Origin: Methylosarcina fibrata AML-C10
GTDB lineage: Bacteria > Pseudomonadota > Gammaproteobacteria > Methylococcales > Methylomonadaceae
Assembly: GCF_000372865.1 (NCBI RefSeq)
Contig: NZ_KB889965.1
Coordinates: 1,323,902-1,387,901, forward strand
Length of the DNA: 64,000 bases
Direction of reading: 5' to 3'
Every line of letters starts with the position of its first letter. Positions within the stretch are counted from its first letter, which is position 1. The notes beneath the pieces were generated by a model. That model was not told the origin of the DNA. It saw only the letters and a list, made by a program, of their open reading frames with translations, and searched no databases. The translations under genes were made by a program, and so were the position numbers. Below are positions 17,240-24,995 of the stretch, piece after piece.

Positions 17240-18091
17240 CTACCGTAGCAATCGGTCGATCGACCGGCATTCTTCCCCGGTCAATTCGAATTCGAAAATC
17301 GCCAGATCTTCCTGCATATGCTGCCCGGAGGTCGTGCCGGTCAACGGAATGATGCCGATCTGGGTCAGAAAGCGGAAAAACACCTGCGCGCTGCTGCGCC
17401 CGTAGCGAGCGGCCAGATGATTCAAAGTCTTGTCTGCCAGTACGCCGGGGTTGGCGGTCAGCGTCCAGAAGCTCTGGTAAACGATGCCGTGCTGCCGGCA
17501 AAACTCGCGCAAGGTCCGATCGTAACCGGTCTCGGCATGGAAGCGGTTCTGCAGCACCGCCGGTTTGATCCCGGCGGCATCAAATAAAAATTCGAGCGTC
17601 GAACGATGGTAGCAATTGCTGATGCCGAGCTGTTTGACCCTGCCCTCGGTAACGGCTTGCTCCATGGATTGCCAGGCTTCCAGCAGTTGTTGGCGGCTCG
17701 GCAGCGGCGAATGCAGGATCAGGCCGTCCAGGTAAGACGTTTGCAGATTCTCCAGAGAACACCGGATCGATTGCGCCACCTGATCGCCAAGGCTCGCCTT
17801 CGGATCGTACGGTATTTTTTGCGGATTGTGTCCGTCCACCGGCGTGAACTTGGTTTGCAGGTACAGCTCTTCGCGCGCCAGGACGCCGGCCTGAAAGCAC
17901 GCGGCGATGCCTTCGCCGACGCCGGCTTCGTGGTAGTGTTTGGGTTGGCAGGCGGTATCGACGCCGCGAAAACCGGTGCGGATCGCCTGCTCGACCAGGC
18001 CTGCGGTTTTTTCCCGCTTCCATGCCGTGCCGTAAATGATTCGCGGCATCCGGACGCCGGAGGCGGATAATAAAAAGTCGTCAGGGTTCAT
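17240..18091 (-). CDS. Aldo/keto reductase family oxidoreductase
   Basis: A 283-residue NADPH-dependent (alpha/beta)8 oxidoreductase. Family marks are MPRIIYGTAWK at the first strand, GFRGVDTACQPKHYHEAGVGEGI with the catalytic Asp and probable Tyr, LYLQTKFTP with the catalytic Lys, LDGLILHSPLP with the catalytic His, and the cofactor-side IIPLTGTTSGQHMQEDLA. It reduces or oxidises a carbonyl/alcohol of unknown identity in the cytoplasm. ATG 18091 follows GGAG at seven bases; the frame has an ATG at 18106 without a better site. Anbu lies 145 bases upstream on the same strand, so joint transcription is possible. Confidence 0.9.
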   Translation of the reverse strand: MNPDDFLLSASGVRMPRIIYGTAWKREKTAGLVEQAIRTGFRGVDTACQPKHYHEAGVGEGIAACFQAGVLAREELYLQTKFTPVDGHNPQKIPYDPKASLGDQVAQSIRCSLENLQTSYLDGLILHSPLPSRQQLLEAWQSMEQAVTEGRVKQLGISNCYHRSTLEFLFDAAGIKPAVLQNRFHAETGYDRTLREFCRQHGIVYQSFWTLTANPGVLADKTLNHLAARYGRSSAQVFFRFLTQIGIIPLTGTTSGQHMQEDLAIFEFELTGEECRSIDRLLR

Positions 18092-18236
18092 AACATACTC
18101 CAGCACAGAAGATAAGGTCTTAAAGCCCGCATTTCGCCGAACGGTGCATCCGGCATTGACAACTCGATCTTCAGGAATCTCATTTTCCGGATGCCCCGGA
18201 GGTCATCCGAACAACCGGCCGGAATAAGGCCGCCGC

Positions 18237-18992
18237 TTACAAGCCGCCCCGCAACGGTTTGGCGAAAGCCCGGTCGTAATGGGGCAAGGCAATGAAAGCC
18301 TTGCGCAGTTCCTCATGCCAGCGGCGCTTCAACAATAACAAATAGTCGTCGTCCGCATCGAAACAATAATATTCGTCGAACGAATAACTGTCTCTGCGGT
18401 ATACTAGCAGTTCCACCGGCGGACCGACGCTGGCATTGCTGCGTATCGTGGAGTCCATCGAAATCAGGCTGCACAGGCCGGCCTCGTCGAGCGGCGTCGA
18501 CATCGTGATGAAACGGTCCAGGATCGGCTTGCCGTATTTGCTTTCTCCGATCTGCAAATAAGGCGTTTGCCGGGAGGTGGTGATGCTGTTGCCTTCGGGA
18601 TAAACCAGATACGCCCCCGGCGGTTCGTCGCCCACCTGCCCTGCAATGATGAAAGTCGCGGTCGGGTTGAAGCCGGATTGCCCTTCGTCCTCGGCGTGGC
18701 GTTTTTGTTTCTCCAGACTTACCTGGCCCAAATAGTCGGCGGCCTCGGACAAATACTGCACGGTATTCAGATTGACCGGCGCGTTTTCGCGCTTGTCGCG
18801 CCGTAAACGTTCGACCACCGCCTGGGTTGTCGCCAAGTTGCCGGCGCTGAGCAAAACCAGGCTACGCTCCTCGCGGGTAGCAAATACGTGCATTTTGCCG
18901 TACGTACTGACATTGTCGATTCCGGCATTGGTTCGCGAGTCGGATGTCAATACCAATCCTTCATCAACCGAAACAGCGATGCAATAGGTCAT
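18237..18992 (-). CDS. Anbu, proteasome-like Ntn peptidase
   Basis: A 251-residue proteasome-type protein of the Anbu (ancestral beta-subunit, also BPH) family. The start MTYCIAVSVDEGLVLTSDSR places Thr2 as the N-terminal nucleophile after removal of Met1, with Asp18 and Lys33 completing the Ntn-hydrolase triad. The family forms open ring assemblies; its in vivo substrate is not known. ATG 18992 is chosen because it exposes Thr2 and follows GGAGA; the frame extends 41 residues upstream. In many bacteria Anbu is encoded beside the ATP-grasp, alpha-E and transglutaminase genes; here it faces that block across four other genes, which supports a shared pathway although it is not in the same operon. 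Confidence 0.93.
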   Translation of the reverse strand: MTYCIAVSVDEGLVLTSDSRTNAGIDNVSTYGKMHVFATREERSLVLLSAGNLATTQAVVERLRRDKRENAPVNLNTVQYLSEAADYLGQVSLEKQKRHAEDEGQSGFNPTATFIIAGQVGDEPPGAYLVYPEGNSITTSRQTPYLQIGESKYGKPILDRFITMSTPLDEAGLCSLISMDSTIRSNASVGPPVELLVYRRDSYSFDEYYCFDADDDYLLLLKRRWHEELRKAFIALPHYDRAFAKPLRGGL

Positions 18993-19229
18993 CCGATTCT
19001 TCTCCAGAAAAAATGACAAGTCTACCTTAAATCCGTTTGGCGAGTCCAGTTGGAACGAGGCCTGCAACCGTATACAATATCCGCCCCGATCCAGCCCGAT
19101 TCGACCCGATTTCATTCCCGTCCTTCCTGCCGGTTAATCCCTGTTTTTTCTGCGATGCGTTCAGCCGCATCGGTACCCGAACCGCCTCCGGACAGCCGCA
19201 CCCCGCTTGCCATCGGCGGCACGCATAAT

Positions 19230-19260
19230 TTGTCATGCCCGGCCGGGTAAATGCTATGAT
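19230..19260 (+). promoter_or_regulatory. Sigma-70-like promoter for the SLC13 transporter
   Basis: TTGTCA (19230-19235) and TATGAT (19255-19260) each match consensus at five of six positions, but the spacer is 19 bases, longer than the usual 17. It would give a 5' leader of about 180 bases. Confidence 0.45.
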
Positions 19261-19325
19261 TTATAGGGTATTGTAAAAGCCTTCGCAGGTTTGGGCATCG
19301 GCAAAAAATACAGGGGCGACCTCGC

Positions 19326-19381
19326 AAAACGGATCATTGACCCAGGCTTAAAGGAAGTAATTATCCGTTTTAATTTGTTCA
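19326..19381 (+). other. Inverted repeat in the SLC13 transporter leader
   Basis: AAAACGGAT (19326-19334) and ATCCGTTTT (19373-19381) form a perfect 9-bp stem around 38 bases, within the predicted 5' leader. No poly-T tract follows, so it is not an obvious terminator; an RNA element or a protein site is possible. Confidence 0.4.
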
Positions 19382-19446
19382 AATCCCTACGGCTTCGCTG
19401 CAAGAGGCCCGTCCATCCATTTCGTATCAGGAACAGGAGATAGTTG

Positions 19447-21231
19447 ATGTTTACCCCCGAGACACAACAGGCCGTTGTGCTTTTGATCATTTTCGGCATG
19501 ATGACGGCTTTATTCAAGGACTGGGCAAAACCGGTGCTGATTTTTCTGGCGGCCAACATCATTTTTCTGATCCTGGGCATCACCAGTTCCTCCGAAATGC
19601 TTTCAGGACTCAGCAACGAACAATTGCTGAGCATCCTGTTGCTGCTGGTGATCAGCGATGTGTTGCGCAAATCCGGCCTGCTGGACGTTTTTTTCAAATC
19701 GCTGTTTCCTCACGATCTGAGCTACCGGAACTTTTTATTGCGCAAATCGGTGGTCGTCACCGCCATTTCGGGAGTCGTCAACAATACGCCGCTGGTCGCC
19801 ATACTGATGCCCTATGTCTATGAATGGTGCCGGCATAAAGGCATTTCTCCTTCCAAAGTCATGCTGCCGTTGTCCTATACGACGTTGTTGGGAGGCACGC
19901 TCACGCTGGTAGGCACTTCCACTAACCTGGTCGTCAACGGCTTTGTCACGGAAGCCGGATTTCCGCCGCTTAAATTTTTCGATTTCACCCTGCCTGGAAT
20001 CGGCGTGGCTTTAATCGGCGTTGGCTACATCGTCTTCATCATGCCCCGCTTTCTGCCCGATCGGAAGGGCCTACTCGAAAACTACAATCAATGCCTTCGG
20101 GAATATATCGTTGAAACGTACATAGCCGAAAATTCGCCGCTCGTCGATAAAACGATCGAACAGGCCGGCTTGAGAAATTTGAAAGGACTGTACCTGGCCG
20201 AGATCATCCGGGGCGAGGAACTGCTGCCGGCCGTGGGCCCCACCGAAAAACTCAAGGAAGGCGACATCCTGATTTTTGCCGGCGAAACGGCCACCATCGT
20301 CGATTTGCTGCAATTGAATCCGGGTCTGTCCTTGCCGGGTTCCATCATGAAGGAAGGAAAGGAAAAGGCCAACGTCGTCGAATGCATCATCTCGGCCCAA
20401 TCGGCATTGATCGGCAAAACCTTCCGGGAATCCAATTTCCGCGCGTTGTTCGACGCGTCGGTGGTGGCGGTCAGCCGCAACGGCGAGCGCCTGCGCGGAA
20501 AACTGGGCGACCTGGTGCTGCAACAAGGCGACTTGCTGCTGCTGATGACGGGACACGATTTCGACGACCGCTCCAATGCCAGCAACGACCTGTTTGTCAT
20601 CAACCGGCTGAAGGACATCACCAATTTCAGCCCGATGAAAAGCGCCTTGCTGGGCGTGGGCATCGCCGCGGCCTTTATCCTGAGCGCCTTTGGTATGTTT
20701 ACCCTGTTCAAGGGATTGCTGCTGATCATGTGTCTGATCGCGCTGCTGAATTTCGGGCGCTACAATGAATTGAAAGCCAGCCTCGATCTGGACTTGTTTT
20801 TTGTGCTCGCGCTCGCTCTGGGATTCGCCAAAGCCATGCACAACAGCGGGCTGGACGCCACGATCGCGGCCCTGATCAAAGAGTCGGCGCTGGAGCTCGA
20901 TCACCCGGTGGCCCTGCTGTTTATCGTTTACCTCGCCACCAACGTGCTGTCGATGCTGGTCTCCAACAAAGCCGGAGTCGCCATCATGTTTCCGGTCACC
21001 GTCTCGTTATTGAAGCTGATGGCCATTTCGGAGCCGGCGCCCTACTTTCTCGCGATCGCTTTTGCCGGTTCGGCCGAGTTCATGACCCCTTACGGCTATC
21101 AGACCAATTTGATGGTCTACGGCCCCGGCGGCTACCGTTTTCGCGATTACCTCCGCGCCGGCTGGGTGCTGTCGCTGATGTGCATGTTGGTGAGCGTCAG
21201 CATCCTGGCTTCCGTTTACCGATTGTGGTGA
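19447..21231 (+). CDS. SLC13-family anion permease with RCK_C domains
   Basis: A 594-residue inner-membrane transporter. Hydrophobic helices fill residues ~5-200 and again ~400-594; between them lie two TrkA-C/RCK_C-like regulatory domains (YIAENSPLVDKTIEQAGLRNL and CIISAQSALIGKTFRESNFRALF, each starting the typical fold). The family motifs VVNNTPLVAILMP and TLVGTSTNLVVNGF mark the ion-transporter superfamily and the sodium/anion site; SAEFMTPYGYQTNLMVYGPGGY is the matching second repeat. Such proteins move divalent anions such as sulfate or dicarboxylates; the substrate here is not defined. ATG 19447 is used, with GGAG upstream; a TTG codon directly before it is in frame. Confidence 0.9.
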   Translation: MFTPETQQAVVLLIIFGMMTALFKDWAKPVLIFLAANIIFLILGITSSSEMLSGLSNEQLLSILLLLVISDVLRKSGLLDVFFKSLFPHDLSYRNFLLRKSVVVTAISGVVNNTPLVAILMPYVYEWCRHKGISPSKVMLPLSYTTLLGGTLTLVGTSTNLVVNGFVTEAGFPPLKFFDFTLPGIGVALIGVGYIVFIMPRFLPDRKGLLENYNQCLREYIVETYIAENSPLVDKTIEQAGLRNLKGLYLAEIIRGEELLPAVGPTEKLKEGDILIFAGETATIVDLLQLNPGLSLPGSIMKEGKEKANVVECIISAQSALIGKTFRESNFRALFDASVVAVSRNGERLRGKLGDLVLQQGDLLLLMTGHDFDDRSNASNDLFVINRLKDITNFSPMKSALLGVGIAAAFILSAFGMFTLFKGLLLIMCLIALLNFGRYNELKASLDLDLFFVLALALGFAKAMHNSGLDATIAALIKESALELDHPVALLFIVYLATNVLSMLVSNKAGVAIMFPVTVSLLKLMAISEPAPYFLAIAFAGSAEFMTPYGYQTNLMVYGPGGYRFRDYLRAGWVLSLMCMLVSVSILASVYRLW

Positions 21232-21410
21232 AATTGAGAAACGCCTCTTTGAATAAGGATTTCGTCAAAGTTAACTTGACGATGTGGCCGGCCCGCCGCG
21301 CCCACACAGTTTCGATTTCGGGAGGTTATTTTGGCTGAATTCCGAAGTAAAAACGCTTGATCGATTGAAAACGGCACGAGGCCTGCATCATTGAGTCTTG
21401 TCGTCCAACA

Positions 21411-21521
21411 GTTTTTAAAAACGGTTAGCCGGGAATACTTATCTTTCCCCCGCTCCTGGCTTTTTCACTCTTACGCTTGGCAGTCCGCTAACCCTCTCGG
21501 ACGGTGCCCCAATAGCGCCGT
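21411..21521. other. Unidentified structured element with alternative stems
   Basis: The palindrome GTTTTTAAAAAC (21411-21422) is followed by GGTTAGC (21423-21429), which pairs with GCTAACC (21487-21493). ACGGTGC (21501-21507) pairs with GCGCCGT (21515-21521, one G-U). A third stem, GTCCG (21483-21487) with CGGAC (21498-21502), shares bases with both others, so the pairings exclude each other. I cannot assign it to a known RNA family or decide its strand. Confidence 0.35.
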
Positions 21522-21592
21522 TCCAAACCCGCAAAAACTTAAAGATGCAGTAGCGTCTGTTTCCCGTTAAAAATTTAAAGTGCTCGAAGATA

Positions 21593-21633
21593 AAACCGCT
21601 CGATCAAATTCGGCCGTGCGTTACGAGCGGTTT
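21593..21633. repeat. 10-bp inverted repeat
   Basis: AAACCGCTCG (21593-21602) and CGAGCGGTTT (21624-21633) are exact complements around a 21-base loop. No strong T-run follows on the plus strand; it could be a bidirectional weak terminator behind the SLC13 transporter or an operator. Confidence 0.45.
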
Positions 21634-21644
21634 CATACGTTTCA

Positions 21645-21696
21645 TTTTGATTCATATTGAATCAAAATATAGTTTCATTAAAACATATTATGAAAC
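21645..21696. promoter_or_regulatory. Two palindromes at enhancer distance from a sigma-54-like promoter
   Basis: The first is TTTTGATTC (21645-21653) with GAATCAAAA (21659-21667). The second is GTTTCAT (21672-21678) with ATGAAAC (21690-21696). Their centres lie about 143 and 115 bases before the predicted transcription start near 21799, the usual range for enhancer-binding activators of sigma-54. Further TTTCAT copies flank them. The cognate protein is not in the window. Confidence 0.45.
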
Positions 21697-21771
21697 ATTA
21701 TTTCATACACAAGCCATCTCATTTATCCAAATATCTTATTATTAAACAATAATATATAAATTTTTCCGAAA

Positions 21772-21788
21772 TTGGCACGAATATGGCG
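21772..21788 (+). promoter_or_regulatory. Sigma-54-like promoter of the OBAP-like gene
   Basis: TTGGCACGAATATGGCG has a perfect -24 element TTGGCACG and the required 10 bases between the GG (21774-21775) and GC (21786-21787) doublets; the -12 element departs from TTGC by one base (TGGC). Predicted start near 21799, giving a leader of about 62 bases. Confidence 0.6.
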
Positions 21789-21860
21789 TAGTTAATTTCG
21801 AAGGCTGTAAAGACCGGCTTTCGTAACACAATAATCAACTACCAAATTTGGAGGATGCCA

Positions 21861-22475
21861 ATGAACTTAAAATTAATCATCAGTGGAATCGGTATATGCC
21901 TGACGGTCGGCTGCGCGACCGCTACCCCGCCTGTTGAATCCGCAGCGGAAAGCGAACATTCGCATACGGCTCTAGCTTCTGCCGCACAACCCAAGTACAA
22001 CCCGGTAATGAACCCCCGGCAAATCGAACATCCCAACACCCTGGGTTTTAACGATCTGCACATCCAGGCCAAGCGGCACTTGAAACCGGATGTCATGGAC
22101 ATCAAAGATCCCAAACTGAACGCCATCGTCCATCACCATTGCAAGGCCTATGACGACGGCACGCTGGTTTGTTTGATGTTCCCTTCCGGAATGAAGGCCC
22201 AGGATAAACCGATCGGTTTCGAATACATCATTACTACCGCGCAATTCAATTCGCTACCCGAAAAAGAAAAACATTACTGGCATTACCATAAAGACGAAGT
22301 AGGCCGGGCCTGCGCCACTTTCCCGGATCTGACCAAGGAAGAGACCGATAAGCTATTGCCGGCCATCCATGAAACGTACGGCAAAGTGATTTATTTCCAG
22401 AAGCCGGAAGACAAGTTTCCCTTAGGCGAACCCTATATCCTCAATGTTCATGAAATGCCGGATTTTAAAAAATAG
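21861..22475 (+). CDS. OBAP-like (DUF1264) putative lipoprotein
   Basis: A 204-residue exported protein. The N-terminus has a hydrophobic signal ending in the lipobox LTVGC, so Cys18 should be lipid-modified. The mature part matches the oil-body-associated-protein/DUF1264 family: HHHCKAYDDGTLVCLMFPSG, then PIGFEYIITTAQFNSLPEKEKHYW split into strands, then WHYHKDEV and the closing YGKVIYFQ. Biochemical function is unknown; the many His and Cys residues could bind metal. ATG 21861 is preferred over 21855 because GGAGG (21850-21854) is six bases away from it. A sigma-54-like promoter lies 62 bases upstream of the start codon, and a strong terminator follows the gene. Confidence 0.8.
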   Translation: MNLKLIISGIGICLTVGCATATPPVESAAESEHSHTALASAAQPKYNPVMNPRQIEHPNTLGFNDLHIQAKRHLKPDVMDIKDPKLNAIVHHHCKAYDDGTLVCLMFPSGMKAQDKPIGFEYIITTAQFNSLPEKEKHYWHYHKDEVGRACATFPDLTKEETDKLLPAIHETYGKVIYFQKPEDKFPLGEPYILNVHEMPDFKK

Positions 22476-22515
22476 CCTCCTCCAAATGATGCACGGTTAA
22501 GTGCCTATGGCTATC

Positions 22516-22555
22516 CGTCGGCGGGATGGACTTGTGGTCCCGCCGACGTTTTTTT
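22516..22555 (+). terminator. Rho-independent terminator
   Basis: CGTCGGCGGGA (22516-22526) pairs perfectly with TCCCGCCGACG (22538-22548); seven T follow (22549-22555). An 11-bp GC-rich stem with an 11-base loop is among the strongest terminators in the window and closes the OBAP-like gene's transcript. Confidence 0.9.
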
Positions 22556-22590
22556 CAATGATTAATCCCATACCGGGGGAGGAAAACGTC

Positions 22591-22773
22591 ATGGTCGAAT
22601 TCATGTTGAAAATCTTTTCCGCCATTACGGGCATCAATATGCGGGACCATCACGATACGCCGTTTGCCATGCCTTTATTATTCATGATTTTTGTGGCGTT
22701 CATGATTACGATAACGGTACTGCATTTTATCGATGACCGCAGCGAAGAACAGGAGGATCACTCCGACAAATAA
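22591..22773 (+). CDS. Small single-pass membrane protein
   Basis: A 60-residue product with one membrane helix (MPLLFMIFVAFMITITVL, residues ~26-43) and an acidic tail (DDRSEEQEDHSDK). GGAGG precedes the ATG at 22591 by eight bases; the longer frame from 22501 would run through the terminator and is rejected. No family is recognised. It is followed after 104 bases by the predicted beta-barrel gene and may share a transcript with it and the MauG-like gene. Confidence 0.6.
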   Translation: MVEFMLKIFSAITGINMRDHHDTPFAMPLLFMIFVAFMITITVLHFIDDRSEEQEDHSDK

Positions 22774-22877
22774 CTTTTGAATATTCGCTTCCGGCAACAA
22801 GGCGGTTAATGGCCGTGGCGCCGGAAGCAACCGGATGAACAGACCAAAAACATAACTCGACCCGAAAAGAACAACCC

Positions 22878-23909
22878 ATGGCTAAAAGAACAGTCAGATT
22901 CAGGCTGAAGCGGCCGCCTCGCTGCCCGCCGGTTTATTTGTCCATTGTCTTGATAACGATAGCAAGCGCCGATGCGAACGCGGAGTGGCGAAGCCAAGTA
23001 AACGCCGGCTCCTATTACACCGACGATGTCGCCCTTTTTTCGGTGACGCGGCGGTTGTCTTTGCAGGACGATCCGACCCAACCCATCGTCGATCGTCCTC
23101 AACAAGGCGGCGATTTTGTCTTCGAGCCCAAAGCGGAACTTGCCCTGATGGGAACGAATTCCTGGGGTGAAGCCGAATTTTCGGCCAACGCCGACGGCTA
23201 TTTGTTTACCGATCAAAGCGCCTATTCGCACGGATTATTCGAAGTCAAGCTCAGCCAGAAATGGATGGCCGGCACAAAAGTCCAGCTTGAATACAACCTT
23301 ATCCCGGATTTGTTCATCGGTAAGAATGAATTCATCGACAGCGAGGGTCTGACGAAAGATTACGACGAAAAATTAACCAGCCATCTTTATGTCATTCAGG
23401 TCGAACAAGCCTTAAACGACAAGTTGACGGTACGTTTGCTCAGCCGTTACGGCGTGCGCAACTATAATGCGCCGTTCCGGCATCGGGACACCCGATTCTG
23501 GACGCTCGGCCCGCACCTGGAATGGATAATCACCCCGGAGATCGAATTATTGATCGGATACCATTACGAACAAGGTTCCGCAAAACCGGAACGCGCCGCC
23601 GGGTATGCCGATGACGTGTCGTATATCAATCATTACGCGTCCGCCGAACTCAAGGTTCTATTGGCGGAAAAATTAAGCGCCAATCTGATTTTCGACTTCG
23701 AAAAAAACGATTTCACGTCGGCCGATCCCCGTGATGAACATTATCGGGCCTTTGAAACGGTTTATCAGGGCGAAGCGGAGTTGGTTTATGAACTGAACAG
23801 CTCCCTGATGATGAAGCTCGGGTGGCAACACGGCCAACGTCGGTTAAGTTCCGAAGCACAAACAGTAACTAACAACAATATCTGGCTTGGGATTGAATAT
23901 CTCCTTTGA
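22878..23909 (+). CDS. Predicted outer-membrane beta-barrel protein
   Basis: A 343-residue protein with a basic N-terminus and a signal-like segment (PPVYLSIVLITIASADANA, cleavage probably after ANA near residue 36). The rest shows alternating amphipathic strands with aromatic girdle residues, for example AEFSANADGYLFTDQ, VQLEYNLIPDLFIG, EIELLIGYHYEQGS and LSANLIFDFEKNDF, and ends in IWLGIEYLL, typical of outer-membrane barrels and PorV/surface beta-barrel relatives. No specific family is recognised. It is followed after 24 bases by the MauG-like gene, which suggests that the two act together at the cell surface. Confidence 0.65.
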   Translation: MAKRTVRFRLKRPPRCPPVYLSIVLITIASADANAEWRSQVNAGSYYTDDVALFSVTRRLSLQDDPTQPIVDRPQQGGDFVFEPKAELALMGTNSWGEAEFSANADGYLFTDQSAYSHGLFEVKLSQKWMAGTKVQLEYNLIPDLFIGKNEFIDSEGLTKDYDEKLTSHLYVIQVEQALNDKLTVRLLSRYGVRNYNAPFRHRDTRFWTLGPHLEWIITPEIELLIGYHYEQGSAKPERAAGYADDVSYINHYASAELKVLLAEKLSANLIFDFEKNDFTSADPRDEHYRAFETVYQGEAELVYELNSSLMMKLGWQHGQRRLSSEAQTVTNNNIWLGIEYLL

Positions 23910-23933
23910 GCAGATGAACGCCGCAGGAAGATC

Positions 23934-24995
23934 ATGAAACTATTATTGCTGATAATCACAATTTTGTATTCCGTAAATATCCGGGCAAATCCCATGCTCG
24001 GCTTGCCCGAATTGGCAGTTCCCGCCGGCAATCCTCAAACCGAGGAGAAAATCGCATTGGGTAAGCTTTTTTTTCGCGACGCGCGTTTCAGCGCGGACGG
24101 CACGATCAGTTGCGCCAGTTGCCATCAGGAAACCCTGGCATTTACCGACGGCTTGCCGACCGCTGTCGGGTTCAGGCATCAGGCAGGCCGGCGCAATACG
24201 CCAACCCTTCTCAACGCTGCGTTCTATAACACCCTGTTTCTGGACGGCCGGGCCGATAATCTGGAAAGCCAGGCTCTGGGGCCTTTACTCAATCCAGCCG
24301 AACACGGCCTGAAAAATTTCGACAATCTGCTGGCTATTGTCCGGAATGACAAAGAATATAGCGAACCGGTCGGCAAAGCCTTCGGCACGGCTGCCGATAA
24401 GGTGACGATGGAGCACATTGTCAAAGCCATTGCCGCTTATGAGCGTACCTTGATTGCAGGAGACTCGGCATTCGACCGCTACTTGTTCGCCGGCGACAAA
24501 TCGGCGTTGACGGCAAGCGCGGAACGCGGTTTAACCGTTTTTCAAGGCAAGGGAAACTGCGTTACCTGCCATGAAATTTCCTGGAACAACGCCTTGTTTA
24601 CCGACAACCGTTTTTACAATATCGGTGTGGGTTTCAAGCGGTTGGCGCCTCTGTTGGACGCAATAAGGCAATTAGCAAAAGATGGTAAAAATCCGGATGA
24701 ACTACCGCTAAACGCCGCACAACGGTCCGAACTCGGCCGGTTGAACGTCACGAAACAGCTGGCCGATCTGGGCAGATTCAGGACGCCGACTTTACGAAAT
24801 ATAGCCTTGACGGCGCCCTATATGCACGACGGCAGTATGAAAACACTGGCGGAAGTGATCGAGCACTACGATAAAGGGGAAAATCCGGCCGGATACACCG
24901 ATCCCAAGATTTTTCCCCTCCATCTGACTCGGCAGGAGAAACAGGATCTGGTGGCATTCATGAATTCGTTGACCAGCCGAACCTTGCCTAAATAA
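23934..24995 (+). CDS. MauG-like dihaem cytochrome c peroxidase
   Basis: A 353-residue periplasmic protein with an N-terminal signal (MKLLLLIITILYSVNIRA). It has two haem c sites, CASCH (Cys60, Cys63, His64) and CVTCH (Cys209, Cys212, His213), at the spacing of bacterial cytochrome c peroxidases and MauG. RHQAGRRNTPTLLNAAF and LGRFRTPTLRNIALTAPYMH are the family's conserved segments. Members either reduce hydrogen peroxide or, like MauG and MbnH, oxidise residues in a partner protein. It lies directly behind a predicted beta-barrel gene, so a surface or periplasmic partner is plausible. Distinguishing peroxidase from MauG-type action needs the distal ligand, which I cannot assign with confidence. 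Confidence 0.9.
   Translation: MKLLLLIITILYSVNIRANPMLGLPELAVPAGNPQTEEKIALGKLFFRDARFSADGTISCASCHQETLAFTDGLPTAVGFRHQAGRRNTPTLLNAAFYNTLFLDGRADNLESQALGPLLNPAEHGLKNFDNLLAIVRNDKEYSEPVGKAFGTAADKVTMEHIVKAIAAYERTLIAGDSAFDRYLFAGDKSALTASAERGLTVFQGKGNCVTCHEISWNNALFTDNRFYNIGVGFKRLAPLLDAIRQLAKDGKNPDELPLNAAQRSELGRLNVTKQLADLGRFRTPTLRNIALTAPYMHDGSMKTLAEVIEHYDKGENPAGYTDPKIFPLHLTRQEKQDLVAFMNSLTSRTLPK

Larger units (their letters stand above)
18993..19446. other. Divergent intergenic region
   Basis: The 454 bases separate the divergent Anbu (-) and SLC13 transporter (+) genes. On the plus side it holds a sigma-70-like promoter (19230-19260) and a long leader with a 9-bp inverted repeat. On the Anbu side I see only the ribosome-binding site; no convincing promoter boxes. 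Open frames inside are short and without family resemblance. Confidence 0.6.
21232..21860. other. Long regulatory intergenic region
   Basis: The 629 bases hold no supported gene. The proximal part has a GC-rich run with several inverted repeats (21411-21521), then a 10-bp hairpin (21593-21633). The distal part is AT-rich, with palindromes and several ATGAAA/TTTCAT boxes (21631-21706), and ends in a sigma-54-like promoter (21772-21788) for the OBAP-like gene. Confidence 0.7.

Noticed and set aside
21421-21521. A cyclic-di-GMP (GEMM) riboswitch
   Set aside because: The conserved GEMM core and tetraloop-receptor segments could not be found on either strand.
22501-22590. N-terminal extension of the 60-aa membrane protein
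   Set aside because: The extension would be translated through the rho-independent terminator stem; a strong ribosome-binding site marks the ATG at 22591.
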